64,000 nucleotides of DNA. Origin: Castellaniella caeni NBRC 101664. GTDB lineage: Bacteria; Pseudomonadota; Gammaproteobacteria; Burkholderiales; Burkholderiaceae_B. Positions 1 through 12,168 of the stretch are shown piece after piece. The notes below the pieces were generated by a model that was not told the DNA's origin, did no database searches, and worked only from the letters and a program-made list of their open reading frames with translations. The translations under genes and the position numbers were made by a program. The stretch covers positions 1 through 64,000 of the forward strand of contig NZ_BCWN01000006.1 of NCBI RefSeq assembly GCF_001592225.1. The letters are read 5' to 3'. Position 1 is the first letter of the stretch, and the number at the start of each line of letters is the position of its first letter.

Positions 1-24
1 CGTCTTGGTGCTGACAGCTCTCCA

Positions 25-88
25 CGGATCGGCCTGCAGGCCGATCCGATTCGCCAGGCACAGATCAGCCCGCAGGGGCTGATCTGTG
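25..88. repeat. Two adjacent perfect hairpins downstream of livF
   Basis: Two inverted repeats lie side by side in the stretch beyond the livF stop codon. The first (25-48) has 10-bp arms and a TGCA centre. The second (59-88) has 13-bp arms around a 4-nt loop. Neither is followed by a T-run on either strand, so they are not classic Rho-independent terminators. They may still stabilise the 3' end of the livHMGF mRNA or mark a convergent end. Confidence 0.5.
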
Positions 89-95
89 TCCTGGC

Positions 96-800
96 TCATC
101 CCCCCAGATATGCCTTTTTGATGTGGGGGTTGCCCAGCAGCTCGGCGCCCGTGCCTTCCAGCACGATGGTGCCGTTTTCCAGCACGTAGCCGCGGTCGGC
201 GAGCTTGAGCGTCTGGAAGACGTTCTGCTCGACCAGCAGCACCGTCATGCCGCTGGCCGTGATGCGCTCGATGATGTCGAACATCTGCTGCACCAGCAGC
301 GGCGACAGGCCTACCGAAGGCTCGTCGAAAATCAGCAGCCGGGGCCCGGCCATCAGGCCGCGGGCAATCGCCACCATCTGCTGCTCGCCGCCCGACAGCG
401 AGCCCGCCAGCTGGTTCAGGCGCTCTTGCACGCGCGGAAAGATCTCCAACACCTCGGCCATGCGCCGCGCCGCCTGCGCCCGGGCCGCGGGCTTGTAAGA
501 GCCCATCAACAGATTATCGCGCACGGTAAAGCCGGGAAACAGCTGCCGTCCTTCGGGGATCATCGTGATCCCCGCAGCCACCACATCGAACGCGTTGCGA
601 TTGGCCAGATCGACCCCCTCGAACTCGACCACGCCCTGCGTGACGGGGATGATGCCGCAGATGGCCTTGAGCATGGTGGTCTTGCCCGCCCCGTTGGCAC
701 CGATCAGGGTGACGACTTCGCCCGCCTGGACGTCGAAGCTGACCTTGTCCAGCACCTGAGTCTTGCCGTAGCCGGCGCAGAGATTGGTCACTTTAAGCAT
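96..800 (-). CDS. livF: Branched-chain amino acid ABC transporter, ATP-binding protein LivF
   Basis: One of the two cytoplasmic ATPases expected in a LIV-I/HAAT-family importer. It has 234 residues, the normal LivF length. Walker A (GANGAGKT) is near residues 34-41, the ABC signature LSGGEQQ near 135-141, and Walker B LLIFDEP near 155-161. The start ATG has GGAGCAGCAGC upstream and overlaps the end of the upstream permease-ATPase gene by 8 bases, so the two are translationally coupled. It is the last gene of the livK-livH-livMG-livF unit. The family is known to import branched-chain amino acids, but HAAT relatives also carry amides, urea or aromatic compounds, so the substrate is not settled. 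Confidence 0.93.
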   Translation of the reverse strand: MLKVTNLCAGYGKTQVLDKVSFDVQAGEVVTLIGANGAGKTTMLKAICGIIPVTQGVVEFEGVDLANRNAFDVVAAGITMIPEGRQLFPGFTVRDNLLMGSYKPAARAQAARRMAEVLEIFPRVQERLNQLAGSLSGGEQQMVAIARGLMAGPRLLIFDEPSVGLSPLLVQQMFDIIERITASGMTVLLVEQNVFQTLKLADRGYVLENGTIVLEGTGAELLGNPHIKKAYLGG

Positions 801-2571
801 GCTGCTGCTCCCGGCCCAGATAGGCCTCGATCACTTGCGGGTTTTCCACCACCTCGCGCGGCGAGCCGCTGGTGAGCACCTGCCCCTCGCTGATGACGAT
901 GATGCGGTCGGACAAAGCCATGACGGCCTGCATCATGTGCTCGATCATGACCACCGACACCCCCGACTCGCGCACGCGGCGGATCATCGCGATGGCCCGG
1001 TCGATGTCGGTGGGATTCAGGCCCGCCATCACCTCGTCCAACAGCAGGATCTTGGGCCGCGTCGCCAGGGCACGCGCCACTTCCAGGCGCTTGACCCCGC
1101 CCACCGTCAGGTTGCGTGCTTCGACGCCAAGCAGCTCGGTGAGGTCGGTCAGGTCGGCCACCTCGAGCGCGACGGCTTCGGCCTCGTGGCGGTCGGTGGT
1201 GTTGATGAAGGCCCCCAGCATGATGTTCTCGAGCACCGTCAGGCTGGTGAAGGGCAAGGCGGTCTGGAAAGTGCGGCTCAGCCCCTGGTGCGCGTATTCA
1301 TAAGGCGCGTTGCAACTGGCCCACTGGCCGCTGCGCGCGCGCAGGCGGATCGTGCCCTGGTCGGGCCGGATGAAACCCGAGAGCTGGTTGAATACCGTGG
1401 TCTTGCCCGCGCCGTTGGGGCCGATGATGCCCAGGATCTCGTTTTCAAACAGCGTCAGCGACACGTCGTTGGTGGCACGCAGGCCGCCGAAGTTCTTGAA
1501 CAGATTGCGCGCCTCGAGCACGGGCGTTTCCTGACGCGCGCAGCCCTGTGCCAGCCGCCCAGCCCGCACCGGCGCCACAGGAGCCCGGCCCAGGTAGGGC
1601 AGGCGCGACACCCAGCGCCCCACGCGGGCGCCGAACGAACCCACCAGCCCCTGCGGGATGGTCAGCACGACGACCACCAGCACGACGCCATAGATCAGCC
1701 CGTGCAGCCCGTTGCTCACGCCGCTCAGCCAGGCGCGCGCCAGTTCGGCAATCGGCAGCACCAGGAACGTACCGGCAATCGGCCCGGCCAGCGTGCCCAT
1801 GCCGCCGATGAGCGCAAACATGGCGATCTGAATGGACAATTCGAGCGAAAAGGCGGATTGCGGATCGACGAAGGTGAGATAGGTGATGTGGAAGGTGCCG
1901 ACGATGCTGGTGAGCATGGCCGACAGCACGGCGGCCTGCGTTTTCTTGCTGGCCGTGTTCACCCCCACGGCCTGCGCCGCGTCCTCGCGCTCGCGGATGG
2001 CCAGCAAGTAGTGCCCCAGGCGCGATTTGCGGATCAGCCACGAGGCCCAGAAGACGAACAGGAACAAGCCGAAGGCGATGATCAGGTAATTGGTCTTGTT
2101 ACGGAAGATCATCCATTCCCAGCCGATGTTCAGCGGCAGGCTGATGCCGCTGGAGCCGCCCGTCCAGCTTTCCTCGTGGATCACCAGCAGGCGCACCACT
2201 TCCAGGATGGCGATGGTGGCCAGCGCGAAGAACGGGCCTTTCAGGCGCAGGGTGGGATAGCTGATGATGACGGCCACCACGCCGGAGATCACCGCCCCGG
2301 CCAGCATGCCGATCCAGGGGCTGATGCCGTAGGCCTGCGTGAGCAGCGTGGCGGTATAGCCGCCGATACCGTAGAACACGGCATGGCCCAGCGAGAGCTG
2401 CCCGGCAAAGCCGCCGACGATGTTCCAGGCGATCGACAGCGCGGCAAAGACGAAGATGAGGACGAAGAGATTGGTCCAGAAGGCCGTGTCCAGCGCCAGA
2501 GGCACGAGAAACGCGAGCACCAGAACCGCTAGACTGACGTACGCTTTTGGATTGCGAAAATCGGGGAACAT
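793..2571 (-). CDS. Fused LivM permease - LivG ATPase of a branched-chain amino acid-type ABC transporter
   Basis: A 592-residue protein joining two subunits that are usually separate. Residues 1 to about 325 are a LivM-type permease with many hydrophobic segments and the motif GGFAGQLSLGHAVFYGIGGY near 53-72. After a linker rich in Pro, Ala and Arg, residues from about 350 form a LivG ATPase with Walker A GPNGAGKT at 384-391, the LivG-like signature VGGVKRLEVARAL, and Walker B ILLLDE. No stop or frameshift separates them. AGGAG lies upstream of the ATG. The adjacent gene still supplies LivF, so the complex would carry one tethered and one free ATPase. Fusions of this type are known in HAAT transporters but are a minority arrangement. 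Confidence 0.93.
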   Translation of the reverse strand: MFPDFRNPKAYVSLAVLVLAFLVPLALDTAFWTNLFVLIFVFAALSIAWNIVGGFAGQLSLGHAVFYGIGGYTATLLTQAYGISPWIGMLAGAVISGVVAVIISYPTLRLKGPFFALATIAILEVVRLLVIHEESWTGGSSGISLPLNIGWEWMIFRNKTNYLIIAFGLFLFVFWASWLIRKSRLGHYLLAIREREDAAQAVGVNTASKKTQAAVLSAMLTSIVGTFHITYLTFVDPQSAFSLELSIQIAMFALIGGMGTLAGPIAGTFLVLPIAELARAWLSGVSNGLHGLIYGVVLVVVVLTIPQGLVGSFGARVGRWVSRLPYLGRAPVAPVRAGRLAQGCARQETPVLEARNLFKNFGGLRATNDVSLTLFENEILGIIGPNGAGKTTVFNQLSGFIRPDQGTIRLRARSGQWASCNAPYEYAHQGLSRTFQTALPFTSLTVLENIMLGAFINTTDRHEAEAVALEVADLTDLTELLGVEARNLTVGGVKRLEVARALATRPKILLLDEVMAGLNPTDIDRAIAMIRRVRESGVSVVMIEHMMQAVMALSDRIIVISEGQVLTSGSPREVVENPQVIEAYLGREQQHA

Positions 2572-2584
2572 GAGGCGCTCCTGC

Positions 2585-3451
2585 TTATTCAGTGCCCAAC
2601 CCGAACAGCCCGCTGGGGCGCAGGATCAGAATCAGCAAAAAAATACCGAAATAGACGACTTCCTTGAGATCGGGCGCAATGTAGAAGCCCGCCAGGGTGT
2701 CCACCACGCCGATGATGAGCGAGCCCACGACCGCGCCGTAGAGGTCCCCCATGCCGCCCAGCACCACGATCACGAAAGCCGTCAGCACGAAATACGTGCC
2801 CACCGTGGGAAACACCGGATACTGCGGCGCCAGCAGGCCGGCGGCCACCCCCACGAAGGCCGAGCCCAGGCCGAAGGCGATCACGTAGACAAACTTGACG
2901 TTGACCCCCATGAGCATGGCGGCGTAGCGCTGCTGGGCCACGGCCCGCAGCGCGCGCCCCAGATAGGTGCGGTGCATGAACAGGTGCAGGCCCACGGCCA
3001 GGGCGATGGCGATCACAAACGTGACCACCTGCCCCGTCACCAGGGAAAACGGGCCCACCTCGAACGAACCTGTGCCCACCGAGGTATGCGCCCGGAAGAC
3101 GTCGGCGCCAAAGATCACCAGCGCCAGGTTGAGCAGAATGGTGGACACACCCACCGTGGCGAAAATCTGGATTTCTTCGCCCGCGTCCAGCAGCGGCTCG
3201 ATCACCACTTTCTGCACGAAGGCCCCCAGGGCAAACAACACGATGGCCGCGGGCACCAGGCCGATGTAAGGGTGGACACCCAGGTGCGCCGCCATCAGAT
3301 AGACGAAGTACATGCCGATCATCAGAAATTCGCCGTGGGCGAAGTTGACGACACGCACGACACCGAAGATGAGCGTCAGGCCCAGGCTGATGATCATGTA
3401 GGCCCCCCCCAGCAGGAGACCATTGATGATCAACTGGAAAAAAATATCCAT
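2585..3451 (-). CDS. livH: Branched-chain amino acid ABC transporter permease LivH
   Basis: A 288-residue inner-membrane permease with about eight hydrophobic segments. It has family-typical stretches: GLTLIFGVVRVVNFAHGEF near the N-terminus and VIVVLGGMGDLYGAVVGSLI near the C-terminus. It pairs with the LivM half of the fused gene 13 bases downstream to form the translocation pore. I start it at the ATG at 3451 (MDIFFQL...); an in-frame TTG two codons upstream is an alternative. It sits between the binding-protein gene and the fused permease-ATPase in one operon. Confidence 0.92.
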   Translation of the reverse strand: MDIFFQLIINGLLLGGAYMIISLGLTLIFGVVRVVNFAHGEFLMIGMYFVYLMAAHLGVHPYIGLVPAAIVLFALGAFVQKVVIEPLLDAGEEIQIFATVGVSTILLNLALVIFGADVFRAHTSVGTGSFEVGPFSLVTGQVVTFVIAIALAVGLHLFMHRTYLGRALRAVAQQRYAAMLMGVNVKFVYVIAFGLGSAFVGVAAGLLAPQYPVFPTVGTYFVLTAFVIVVLGGMGDLYGAVVGSLIIGVVDTLAGFYIAPDLKEVVYFGIFLLILILRPSGLFGLGTE

Positions 3452-3535
3452 GGTCAATCTCGCGAAAGAATGAAGGTTCCGTGCCGGGGAGGAAAGTCAG
3501 CCCGGGCGCCAGGCATGGCAGCGACGGCGTCTTGC

Positions 3536-4738
3536 CTACTTCTTGAACTCGGGCGTGCCCTGGGCCAGGTTCTTGGGCTCGATGGTCACCAGTTCGCCGT
3601 TTTGCCACTGCATCACGTAGAAGTCCGAGGCCTCGTTCTGGCCATCTTGGGCAAAGTCAAAGCCCCAGCCATTAGCGCTTTCGCCCGCGGGCTTCTTGTA
3701 GGCCAGCACAGCGGCGCGGATCTTGTCCTTGTCAAACGACTTGGCCTGGGCCAGGATGTCCAGAAACGCCTTGGCCCCCACGTAGTTGGCCAGGCTGTGG
3801 CCCGACTGGGGCGCGCCCTTGTAGGCCGCCTTGTACTCGGCCAGAAATTTTTCCAGCCCCGGCGCGCCCTTGGGGTTGATCGACGCCTGGGGGAAATCCA
3901 GGTCGAAAACGCCATTGATGTCCGCCCCCACGGCCTTGGCGGTGTCCATCAGCGAATAGCCGCCCCCCGCGCCGATCACCACCTTTGGGTGGAAGTTGGC
4001 GTCTTTGGCCTGGCGGAAATACAGGATCGTGTCATTCTGGTATGACGTCTGCAGCACCACATTGGCCTTGGCCCCCTTCAGACGCAAGATGAGCGACGAC
4101 AGGTCAACCGATTTGGCCGAGTAAGACAGCGTCTCGACCACCTTGTAGCCCAGCTCGGCGGCGCGCTTTTTCTCGGTGGCCGCCACGTCGGTGCCATAGG
4201 GGCCGTCTTCATGGATGATGCCGATGCGGATGTCCTTGGCGTCCAGCCCCATGCCCGGCGCAATCAGGCCATGCAGGGCATCCACCACGGCCACGCCGTA
4301 CTTGGCGGTGTTCGGGTTGCTGCGAAACAGATACTGATAGCCGCGCGTGGTGACCTTGTGCGCGGTGGCCCCCAGTTCAAAATACGGGATGCCCGCCAGC
4401 TCGGTGACTGGCGACGCGGCATACGACAGGCCCGAGGCATAGCTGCCGAACACCGCCACCACGCCGTCGGACACCAGGCGCTTGGCGCCCGACACCGCCT
4501 GGTTGGGATCCACGGCATCGGCCTTGACGAGTTCGATCTTGTCGCCGTTGATGCCGCCCGCCGCGTTCACCTCGTTGACGGCAAGCTCGACCCCACGAAA
4601 GCTTTCTTGTCCCAACAGCGCCAGCCCGCCGCTGAACGGAAACAGGGCGCCCACCTTCACCGTGGCCGCGGATGCCGCGGCAGCCCCCAGCGCCAGGGTG
4701 CCCAATGCGATAGCCAGAACCGCTTTTTTGAATTTCAT
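3536..4738 (-). CDS. livK: Branched-chain amino acid-type ABC transporter substrate-binding protein
   Basis: A 400-residue periplasmic binding protein (Peripla_BP_6 type). Residues 1-25 form a Sec signal peptide (Lys-rich start, Ala/Leu core, Ala-rich cleavage site ASAATVK). The mature protein begins with the family pattern VKVGALFPFSGGLALLGQE and continues with AVNEVNAAGGINGDKIELV. AAGGAG lies 8 bases before the ATG. It is the first gene of the operon and faces the LacI-type regulator across a 235-bp region with two palindromes. LIV transporters are more often under Lrp-type or nitrogen control, so LacI-type control hints at a substrate other than leucine. Confidence 0.9.
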   Translation of the reverse strand: MKFKKAVLAIALGTLALGAAAASAATVKVGALFPFSGGLALLGQESFRGVELAVNEVNAAGGINGDKIELVKADAVDPNQAVSGAKRLVSDGVVAVFGSYASGLSYAASPVTELAGIPYFELGATAHKVTTRGYQYLFRSNPNTAKYGVAVVDALHGLIAPGMGLDAKDIRIGIIHEDGPYGTDVAATEKKRAAELGYKVVETLSYSAKSVDLSSLILRLKGAKANVVLQTSYQNDTILYFRQAKDANFHPKVVIGAGGGYSLMDTAKAVGADINGVFDLDFPQASINPKGAPGLEKFLAEYKAAYKGAPQSGHSLANYVGAKAFLDILAQAKSFDKDKIRAAVLAYKKPAGESANGWGFDFAQDGQNEASDFYVMQWQNGELVTIEPKNLAQGTPEFKK

Positions 4739-4815
4739 GCCTACACTCCTTGATTCCTCGGGTTTTCGGGTGGAACCCTCTTCCGGGATTCGCGTCCGTT
4801 TTCAATACCGCATTT

Positions 4816-4896
4816 TTGAAGCGCTTCAACTCTAATGTTTTAAAAACAGCAGTTACAATGCTGCTGTATGAGAATAGAGAAAAATGAAGCGTTTCA
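4816..4896. promoter_or_regulatory. Two LacI-type operators in the livK / lacI-family divergent region
   Basis: A perfect 14-bp palindrome TTGAAGCGCTTCAA occupies 4816-4829. A near-copy, TGAAGCGTTTCA, is at 4885-4896. The centres are 68 bp apart. The CG-centred core is typical of LacI/GalR-family operators. A further inverted repeat (ACAGCAG - 8 nt - CTGCTGT) lies between them at 4846-4867. A plausible minus-strand livK promoter (TTGTAA, 18 nt, TAGAGT) would place the first palindrome near its transcription start. The regulator encoded alongside probably binds both sites, controlling livK and itself, perhaps by looping. Confidence 0.65.
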
Positions 4897-4973
4897 AATC
4901 TGTGCCGGCATAGGTTACCATGGGCCGCTCAGACACTGTCAATGAGTAAACACCCGAAGTCTTCAAGCACGCC

Positions 4974-5996
4974 ATGACGTACAGCAGACCCACCTTGGCC
5001 GATGTCGCCCGCTTGGCCGGCGTATCGCTGGGCAGCGCCTCGCGCGCCCTTTCCGTGCCCGATCGCGTCAAGCCCAAAACGCTCGAAGCCGTACACAATG
5101 CGGTGGCCCAGTTGGGCTACATCCGCGACGGCGCGGCGCGCGCCCTGGCCTCGCGTCGCAGCCAGACCATCGCCGCCGTCTACCCCACGCTGAACAACCC
5201 CATCTTCGCCCACTCGACGCATTCCATTCAGCAGACGCTCTGGGCCCAGGGCTACCAGCTGCTCATCGTCAGCCACGAATACCATACCGAGACCGAGGTC
5301 TCCCTCATCCGCGCCACCCTCGAAAAAGGCGTGGACGGCATCATCATGGTGGGCACCGACCACGAAGACGCGGTCTTCAGCCTGCTGCGCCAGTACAAGC
5401 TGCCCTATGTGCTCACCTGGTCGGTGGACGGCAGCCAGCACCCGTATTGCGTCGGCATTTCCAATTTCGATGCGGCCTACCAGCTGGCCAGGCTGGCCCT
5501 GGGCAAGGGCCACACCCGCCTGGGCATCTGCGGCGGCACGATCGTCGGCAACGAGCGCGCCCGCTACCGGCGCGCCGGCATCCTGGCCGCGGTGCACGAA
5601 GCCGGGCTCACGATTCCCGCCGAATGGATCATCGAGCACGCGTTTTCCTACGAGGGCGGACGCCAGGCCATCCGGCACATCTGGCAGATGTCGCCGCGTC
5701 CCACAGTCGTGCTGTTTGGCACTGACCTGCAAGCCATGGGTGCCCTGCACGAATGCCGCCGCCTGGGCATCCGAGTACCCGACGACATTTCGCTCATCGG
5801 TTTCGACGGCCTCGAAGAGGCCGCCATGATGCAGCCCGAGCTCACCACCATCCGCATCCCCGACAGCGACATCGGCACCCGGGCCGCCCACATCATCGTC
5901 GATCTGCTGGCCGACCTGCCCGTGCCGCCCCAGCAGCCGCTGCGGCCCACGTTGATTCCGGGCGCCAGCCTGGGGGCGCCGCCCGCCGGGCGCTGA
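4974..5996 (+). CDS. LacI-family transcriptional regulator
   Basis: A 340-residue repressor. The N-terminal helix-turn-helix is clear (TLADVARLAGVSLGSASRALS, residues 7-27), followed by the hinge-helix region (GAARALASRRSQTIA). The C-terminal part is a periplasmic-binding-protein-like sensor domain ending in IGFDGLEEAAMMQPELTTIR. It is divergent from the LIV-type transporter operon with two palindromes in between, so it most likely regulates that operon in response to its substrate. Most LacI-family effectors are sugars or nucleosides, which makes the pairing with a HAAT transporter notable. Confidence 0.92.
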   Translation: MTYSRPTLADVARLAGVSLGSASRALSVPDRVKPKTLEAVHNAVAQLGYIRDGAARALASRRSQTIAAVYPTLNNPIFAHSTHSIQQTLWAQGYQLLIVSHEYHTETEVSLIRATLEKGVDGIIMVGTDHEDAVFSLLRQYKLPYVLTWSVDGSQHPYCVGISNFDAAYQLARLALGKGHTRLGICGGTIVGNERARYRRAGILAAVHEAGLTIPAEWIIEHAFSYEGGRQAIRHIWQMSPRPTVVLFGTDLQAMGALHECRRLGIRVPDDISLIGFDGLEEAAMMQPELTTIRIPDSDIGTRAAHIIVDLLADLPVPPQQPLRPTLIPGASLGAPPAGR

Positions 5997-6085
5997 ACAC
6001 AGTCGGCCAAAGACACGCCCCGGCACCCGCGTGGCCGCGCCAATTGCGGTAACGTTATGCGCAATACACCACCGAGTGCCCCCCC

Positions 6086-8923
6086 ATGACACGCTCTCTT
6101 TCCACCCTCGTTCGCCTGGCGTCGGGCGCGCTGCTGGCCGGCGCCCTGGTTGCCGCCAGCCTGGCCGGCACCGCCACGCCCGCCAGCGCCGCCACGGACA
6201 CCAGCGCAACACGCGGCACGGCGCCCGACGCCGATACGCCTTCGGGCACATCCACCGGCGCCGCGATCCTGCCCAAGGGCATCCAGCGCGTGGTGCTCAT
6301 CGAGGGCGTCACCGAATACCGCCTGGCCAACGGCCTGCAGGTGCTGCTGGCGCCCGACGACTCGCGCGCGCAGACCACCGTCAACATGAGCTACCGCGTG
6401 GGTTCGCGCAACGAAGGGCCGGGCGAAACCGGCATGGCGCACCTGCTCGAACACCTGCTGTTTCGCGGCAGCCCCAAGCACCCGGACGCGTTGGCCGAAT
6501 TCTCGCGCCGCGGCCTGGCCGCCAATGGTTCGACCACGGTCGATCTGACCAACTTCTACGCCACCTTCGCCAGCGACCCGGACACCCTGCGCTGGTATCT
6601 GTCCTGGCAGGCCGACGCCATGCTCAACGCGCGCATCGGCCGCGCCGACCTGGACGCCGAAATGCCAGTCGTACTCAATGAGATGGAGCGCGGCGAAAAC
6701 AGCCCCTTCAGCATGCTGCTGCAGCAGACCGACGCCGCCAGCTACGTCTGGCATCCCTATGGCCGCAGCGTGATCGGCGCGCGCTCCGATGTCGAGCACG
6801 TGGACGTCGCCCAGCTGCGGGCGTTCTACCACCGCTACTACCAGCCCGACAACGCCACGCTCATCGTCACGGGCCGCTTCGACGCCGGGCAGGTGCTGCG
6901 GTGGATCGCCGACGACTTCGGCCCCCTGGCCAAACCCGCGCGCACCCTGCCGCCGGAATACACGGTCGAGCCCGTGCAGCAGGGCGCACGCGCCATCACC
7001 CTGCGCCGCATCGGTGGCAGCCCCATCGCCATCGTGCAGTACCACTACCCGGCGGCTGACAGCGATGCCTACACGGCACTGTCCATGGGCACCGACATGC
7101 TGGCCGACACCCCTGCCGGGCCGCTCTACCAGGCTCTGGTCAAGACGGGCCAGGCCAGCAGCGTCTTCGGCTTTGCCCGCGGGTTGCGGCAGCCCGGCTA
7201 CGCCGTTTTCGGCGCCCAGCTGCAGCCCGGCGCCAAGCCGGAAGCCACCCTGCGGACGCTCGAACAGACGCTCGAGTCCAGCGGCATCCAGCAACTGGAC
7301 GCCGCCGCGCTGGAGCGCAACCGCACGGCCTGGCTGAACCAATGGAAACAGGTCTACAACCAGCCCGCCAGCCTGGCCGATGCCTTGTCCAACGCCGTTG
7401 CGCGCGGCAACTGGCAGCTGTTCTTCATCGAGCCGCTGCGCGTCAAGGCCCTGACGCTGGCCGGCATCCAACAGGCGCTGGCGGCGTGGCTGCTGCCCAG
7501 CAACCGCACCAGCGGCCTGTACCTGCCCACGCCCCAGCCGCACGACGCACCCGCGCCGCCCCGCGCCGATCTGCAGCCCTGGCTCAAACAGCTGAAGACA
7601 GGCACCACGCGTCCCGCCGTCGCGGCATTCGATACCAGTCCCCAGGCCATCGACGCGGCCACGCAGCGCGGCACGCTCACCCTGGACAATGGCACCGTGG
7701 CGCTGGCCCTGCTGCCCAAGGCCACGCCCGGCGAGCAGGTGCACGGCTTCATTCGCCTGCACTTTGGCACGGCCCAGGCCATGCGAGGCCTGGGGCTGGT
7801 GCCCTCGGTCACGGCAGCCATGCTGCTGCGCGGCACCGACAGCCTCACGCGCCAGCAGATCGAAGACCGCCTGAACGCACTGGATTCCGACCTTTCCTTC
7901 ACGGCTGACGGCAACACACTGACGATCGGCCTGCGCAGCACGCGCACCCACCTGTCCGAACTGCTGCAACTGGCTTTCCAGGCGCTGCGCCATCCCAACT
8001 TCCCGGCGTCCGAACTGGCCGAAATCCAGCACAGCCTGAGCGGCAGCATAGAAGACGAGGCCGTCAGCCCCGCCTATCTGGTGCGCAATACCCTGCAGCG
8101 TTACGGCCAGCCCTGGCAGCCCGACGACATTCGCTACACCCCGACCACGTCCGAACTACTGGCACAGACCAGGACGCTCACCCGCGCGCAGCTGCGGCAG
8201 TTTCACGACCGCTTCTACGGCGCGGGCGACATCAGCGTGGCGCTCGTGGGCGACTTCGATCCCCAGGCCCTGCGCCACAGCCTGCAAGCGGGGCTGGCGG
8301 GCTGGCAGCGGGCGCCCGCCTACACGCGCATCCCCGATCCCTGGTACGCCGTGACGCCGAAAACCTTCCACATCCCGGCGCCGGGCAAGGCCAATGCCAA
8401 CTACCTGGCCACCCTGCCCTTGAAAATCCAGGACAGCGACCCGCGCTGGCCCGCCCTGATGCTGGCCAACTACCTGCTGGGCGGCTCGGAAGACTCGCGC
8501 CTGTGGCAAAGCATCCGCGTCAAGCAGGGCCTGTCGTACGGCGTGGGCAGCAATCTGCGGGCCTCGGCCTTCGAACCCTCGGGCGCCTGGTCGCTTTTTG
8601 CCACCACGGCCGCGCGAAACGCCCAAACACTGCAACGGGCCATGCGCGACACGCTGGCCGCCACGCTGAAAGACGGCTTCACGCAAAAAGAGGTGGATGA
8701 AGGCGTGCGCTCGCTGGCCAACTATCTGCAGCTGGGCCGCTCAAGCGACACCTGGCTGGCCGATCGCTGGCTCGATTACCTGGACACGGGCCGCAGTTTC
8801 GCCTGGCAGCAGCACATCCTTGACGCGCTCCAGGGTTTGCAAGCCGCCCAGGTCAATGACGCGATGCGCGCCGTGCTCAAGCCCGACGCGTTCAGCATCG
8901 CCATTGCCGCCGACTCGCACTAG
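6086..8923 (+). CDS. M16-family zinc metallopeptidase (two-domain pitrilysin/insulinase type), exported
   Basis: A 945-residue protein with an N-terminal signal peptide (residues 1-35, ending ASA-A). The inverted zinc motif HLLEH is at 119-123, and a downstream zinc-ligand Glu lies in the segment [10 protein letters not shown] near 200. A second, catalytically silent M16 half follows, with a C-terminal region containing [19 protein letters not shown]. This fits periplasmic or outer-membrane-associated zinc proteases that degrade peptides. Its stop overlaps the dnaJ stop tail-to-tail by 4 bases. Its substrate cannot be read from the sequence. Confidence 0.9.
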   Translation: MTRSLSTLVRLASGALLAGALVAASLAGTATPASAATDTSATRGTAPDADTPSGTSTGAAILPKGIQRVVLIEGVTEYRLANGLQVLLAPDDSRAQTTVNMSYRVGSRNEGPGETGMAHLLEHLLFRGSPKHPDALAEFSRRGLAANGSTTVDLTNFYATFASDPDTLRWYLSWQADAMLNARIGRADLDAEMPVVLNEMERGENSPFSMLLQQTDAASYVWHPYGRSVIGARSDVEHVDVAQLRAFYHRYYQPDNATLIVTGRFDAGQVLRWIADDFGPLAKPARTLPPEYTVEPVQQGARAITLRRIGGSPIAIVQYHYPAADSDAYTALSMGTDMLADTPAGPLYQALVKTGQASSVFGFARGLRQPGYAVFGAQLQPGAKPEATLRTLEQTLESSGIQQLDAAALERNRTAWLNQWKQVYNQPASLADALSNAVARGNWQLFFIEPLRVKALTLAGIQQALAAWLLPSNRTSGLYLPTPQPHDAPAPPRADLQPWLKQLKTGTTRPAVAAFDTSPQAIDAATQRGTLTLDNGTVALALLPKATPGEQVHGFIRLHFGTAQAMRGLGLVPSVTAAMLLRGTDSLTRQQIEDRLNALDSDLSFTADGNTLTIGLRSTRTHLSELLQLAFQALRHPNFPASELAEIQHSLSGSIEDEAVSPAYLVRNTLQRYGQPWQPDDIRYTPTTSELLAQTRTLTRAQLRQFHDRFYGAGDISVALVGDFDPQALRHSLQAGLAGWQRAPAYTRIPDPWYAVTPKTFHIPAPGKANANYLATLPLKIQDSDPRWPALMLANYLLGGSEDSRLWQSIRVKQGLSYGVGSNLRASAFEPSGAWSLFATTAARNAQTLQRAMRDTLAATLKDGFTQKEVDEGVRSLANYLQLGRSSDTWLADRWLDYLDTGRSFAWQQHILDALQGLQAAQVNDAMRAVLKPDAFSIAIAADSH

Positions 8924-10047
8924 GAGAAGAAGTTCTTCACCTTGTCCGTCCACGATTCGCTTTTGGGCGAATGGCGATCTCCGCCCGTGGTGAGGGACGC
9001 CTCGAACTGACGCAACAGGGCCTTTTGTTCGTCGTTCAGGCGCACCGGCGTCTCGACGGCGATGTGGCAGTACAGGTCACCGGGATAGCTGGAGCGGATG
9101 CCCTTGATGCCCTTGCCGCGCAAGCGGAAGGTCTTGCCAGTCTGCGTGCCTTCGGGGATGGTGATCTCGCCGCGCCCGGCCAGGGTCGGCACTTCGAGCG
9201 TGCCGCCCAGCGCCGCCTTGGTAAACGGAATGGTGAGCTCGCAGTGCAGGTCTTCGCCGTCGCGCTGGAAAATACCGTGCGGCTTGATGCGGATTTCCAC
9301 GAACAGGTCGCCCGCGGGCCCGCCATTGACACCTGGTTCACCGTTGCCCGACGAACGGATGCGCATGCCGTCGTCGATCCCGGCCGGGATTTTCACCTGC
9401 AGGGTCTTGTTCTTGCGGATGCGCCCCACTCCGTCGCACTCGGCGCAGGGGTTGGAGATTTCCTTGCCGCTGCCGTGGCACGTCGGGCAGGTCTGCTGCA
9501 CGCTGAAAAAGCCCTGCTGCATGCGCACGGCACCGCTGCCGCCGCAGGTGTGGCAGGTGTGCGGCTTGGTGCCCGGCTTGGCGCCCGAACCGTGGCAGGT
9601 ATCGCAGGTTTCCCAGCTGGGGATGCGGATTTCAGTGTCGAAGCCGTTGGCGGCCTGTTCGAGGCTGATCTCCAGGTTGTACTTGAGGTCGGCGCCACGA
9701 TAGACCTGCGGCCCACCACCGCCACGGCGCCCGGCGGCCCCGCCGAAGATCTCGCCGAAGATGTCGCCAAAGGCATCGGCAAAGCCGCCCGCCCCACCCA
9801 TGCCCGCACCGGCGGCATTGGGATCGACCCCGGCATGGCCGAAGCGATCGTAGGCCCCGCGCTTTTCAGCGTCGGACAGCATCTCGTAGGCCTCTTTGAC
9901 CTCTTTGAACTTGTCCTCGGCCTCTTTGCTGCCCGGGTTGCGATCCGGGTGGTACTTCATGGCCAGCTTGCGGTAGGCCTTGCGGATGTCGTCATCCGAC
10001 GCGTTCTTGGCCACCCCAAGGACTTCGTAAAAATCTCGTTTTGCCAT
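8920..10047 (-). CDS. dnaJ: Chaperone protein DnaJ
   Basis: A 375-residue type I Hsp40. The J domain (residues 1-70) has the DnaK-activating HPD motif ([10 protein letters not shown]), followed by a Gly/Phe-rich linker ([23 protein letters not shown]). Four zinc-binding CxxCxGxG repeats follow ([32 protein letters not shown]), and then the peptide-binding C-terminal domain. It stimulates DnaK ATPase activity and delivers unfolded substrates. It lies 140 bp downstream of dnaK in the same orientation and probably belongs to the same heat-shock unit. Confidence 0.98.
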   Translation of the reverse strand: MAKRDFYEVLGVAKNASDDDIRKAYRKLAMKYHPDRNPGSKEAEDKFKEVKEAYEMLSDAEKRGAYDRFGHAGVDPNAAGAGMGGAGGFADAFGDIFGEIFGGAAGRRGGGGPQVYRGADLKYNLEISLEQAANGFDTEIRIPSWETCDTCHGSGAKPGTKPHTCHTCGGSGAVRMQQGFFSVQQTCPTCHGSGKEISNPCAECDGVGRIRKNKTLQVKIPAGIDDGMRIRSSGNGEPGVNGGPAGDLFVEIRIKPHGIFQRDGEDLHCELTIPFTKAALGGTLEVPTLAGRGEITIPEGTQTGKTFRLRGKGIKGIRSSYPGDLYCHIAVETPVRLNDEQKALLRQFEASLTTGGDRHSPKSESWTDKVKNFFS

Positions 10048-10092
10048 TGGTCTTGATTACTTGCTTGAATCGCTGCTGATGGAAGGACACAA

Positions 10093-10123
10093 GCCCGGGC
10101 CGACCAAAAGGCCGGAACCGGGC
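10093..10123 (-). other. Intergenic hairpin between dnaK and dnaJ
   Basis: GCCCGG...CCGGGC arms with additional internal pairing form a GC-rich stem between the dnaK stop and the dnaJ start. No U-run follows on the minus strand, so it is more likely an mRNA processing or partial-attenuation element than a full terminator. Such an element could lower dnaJ expression relative to dnaK. Confidence 0.4.
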
Positions 10124-10187
10124 TGGTGCGTGAGTGGGCGCCCATCCAGCCCGCCGCGGCACGCGGCAGCCCGGCGGGCGTCAGCAA

Positions 10188-12110
<1,923 letters not shown>

Positions 12111-12168
12111 GTGTTGTGATCCTGTCGATATTTGAATGGGGGGCGGAGTGCGTCCGCCGATGTCTCTG

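Noticed and set aside
784-2532. Long plus-strand open frame opposite the fused livMG gene
   Set aside because: His/Gln/Arg-rich translation with no domain; it is an antisense shadow caused by high GC.
5648-8032. 794-codon minus-strand frame opposite the LacI gene and M16 peptidase
   Set aside because: Gly/Gln/Arg-rich antisense translation, no family features.
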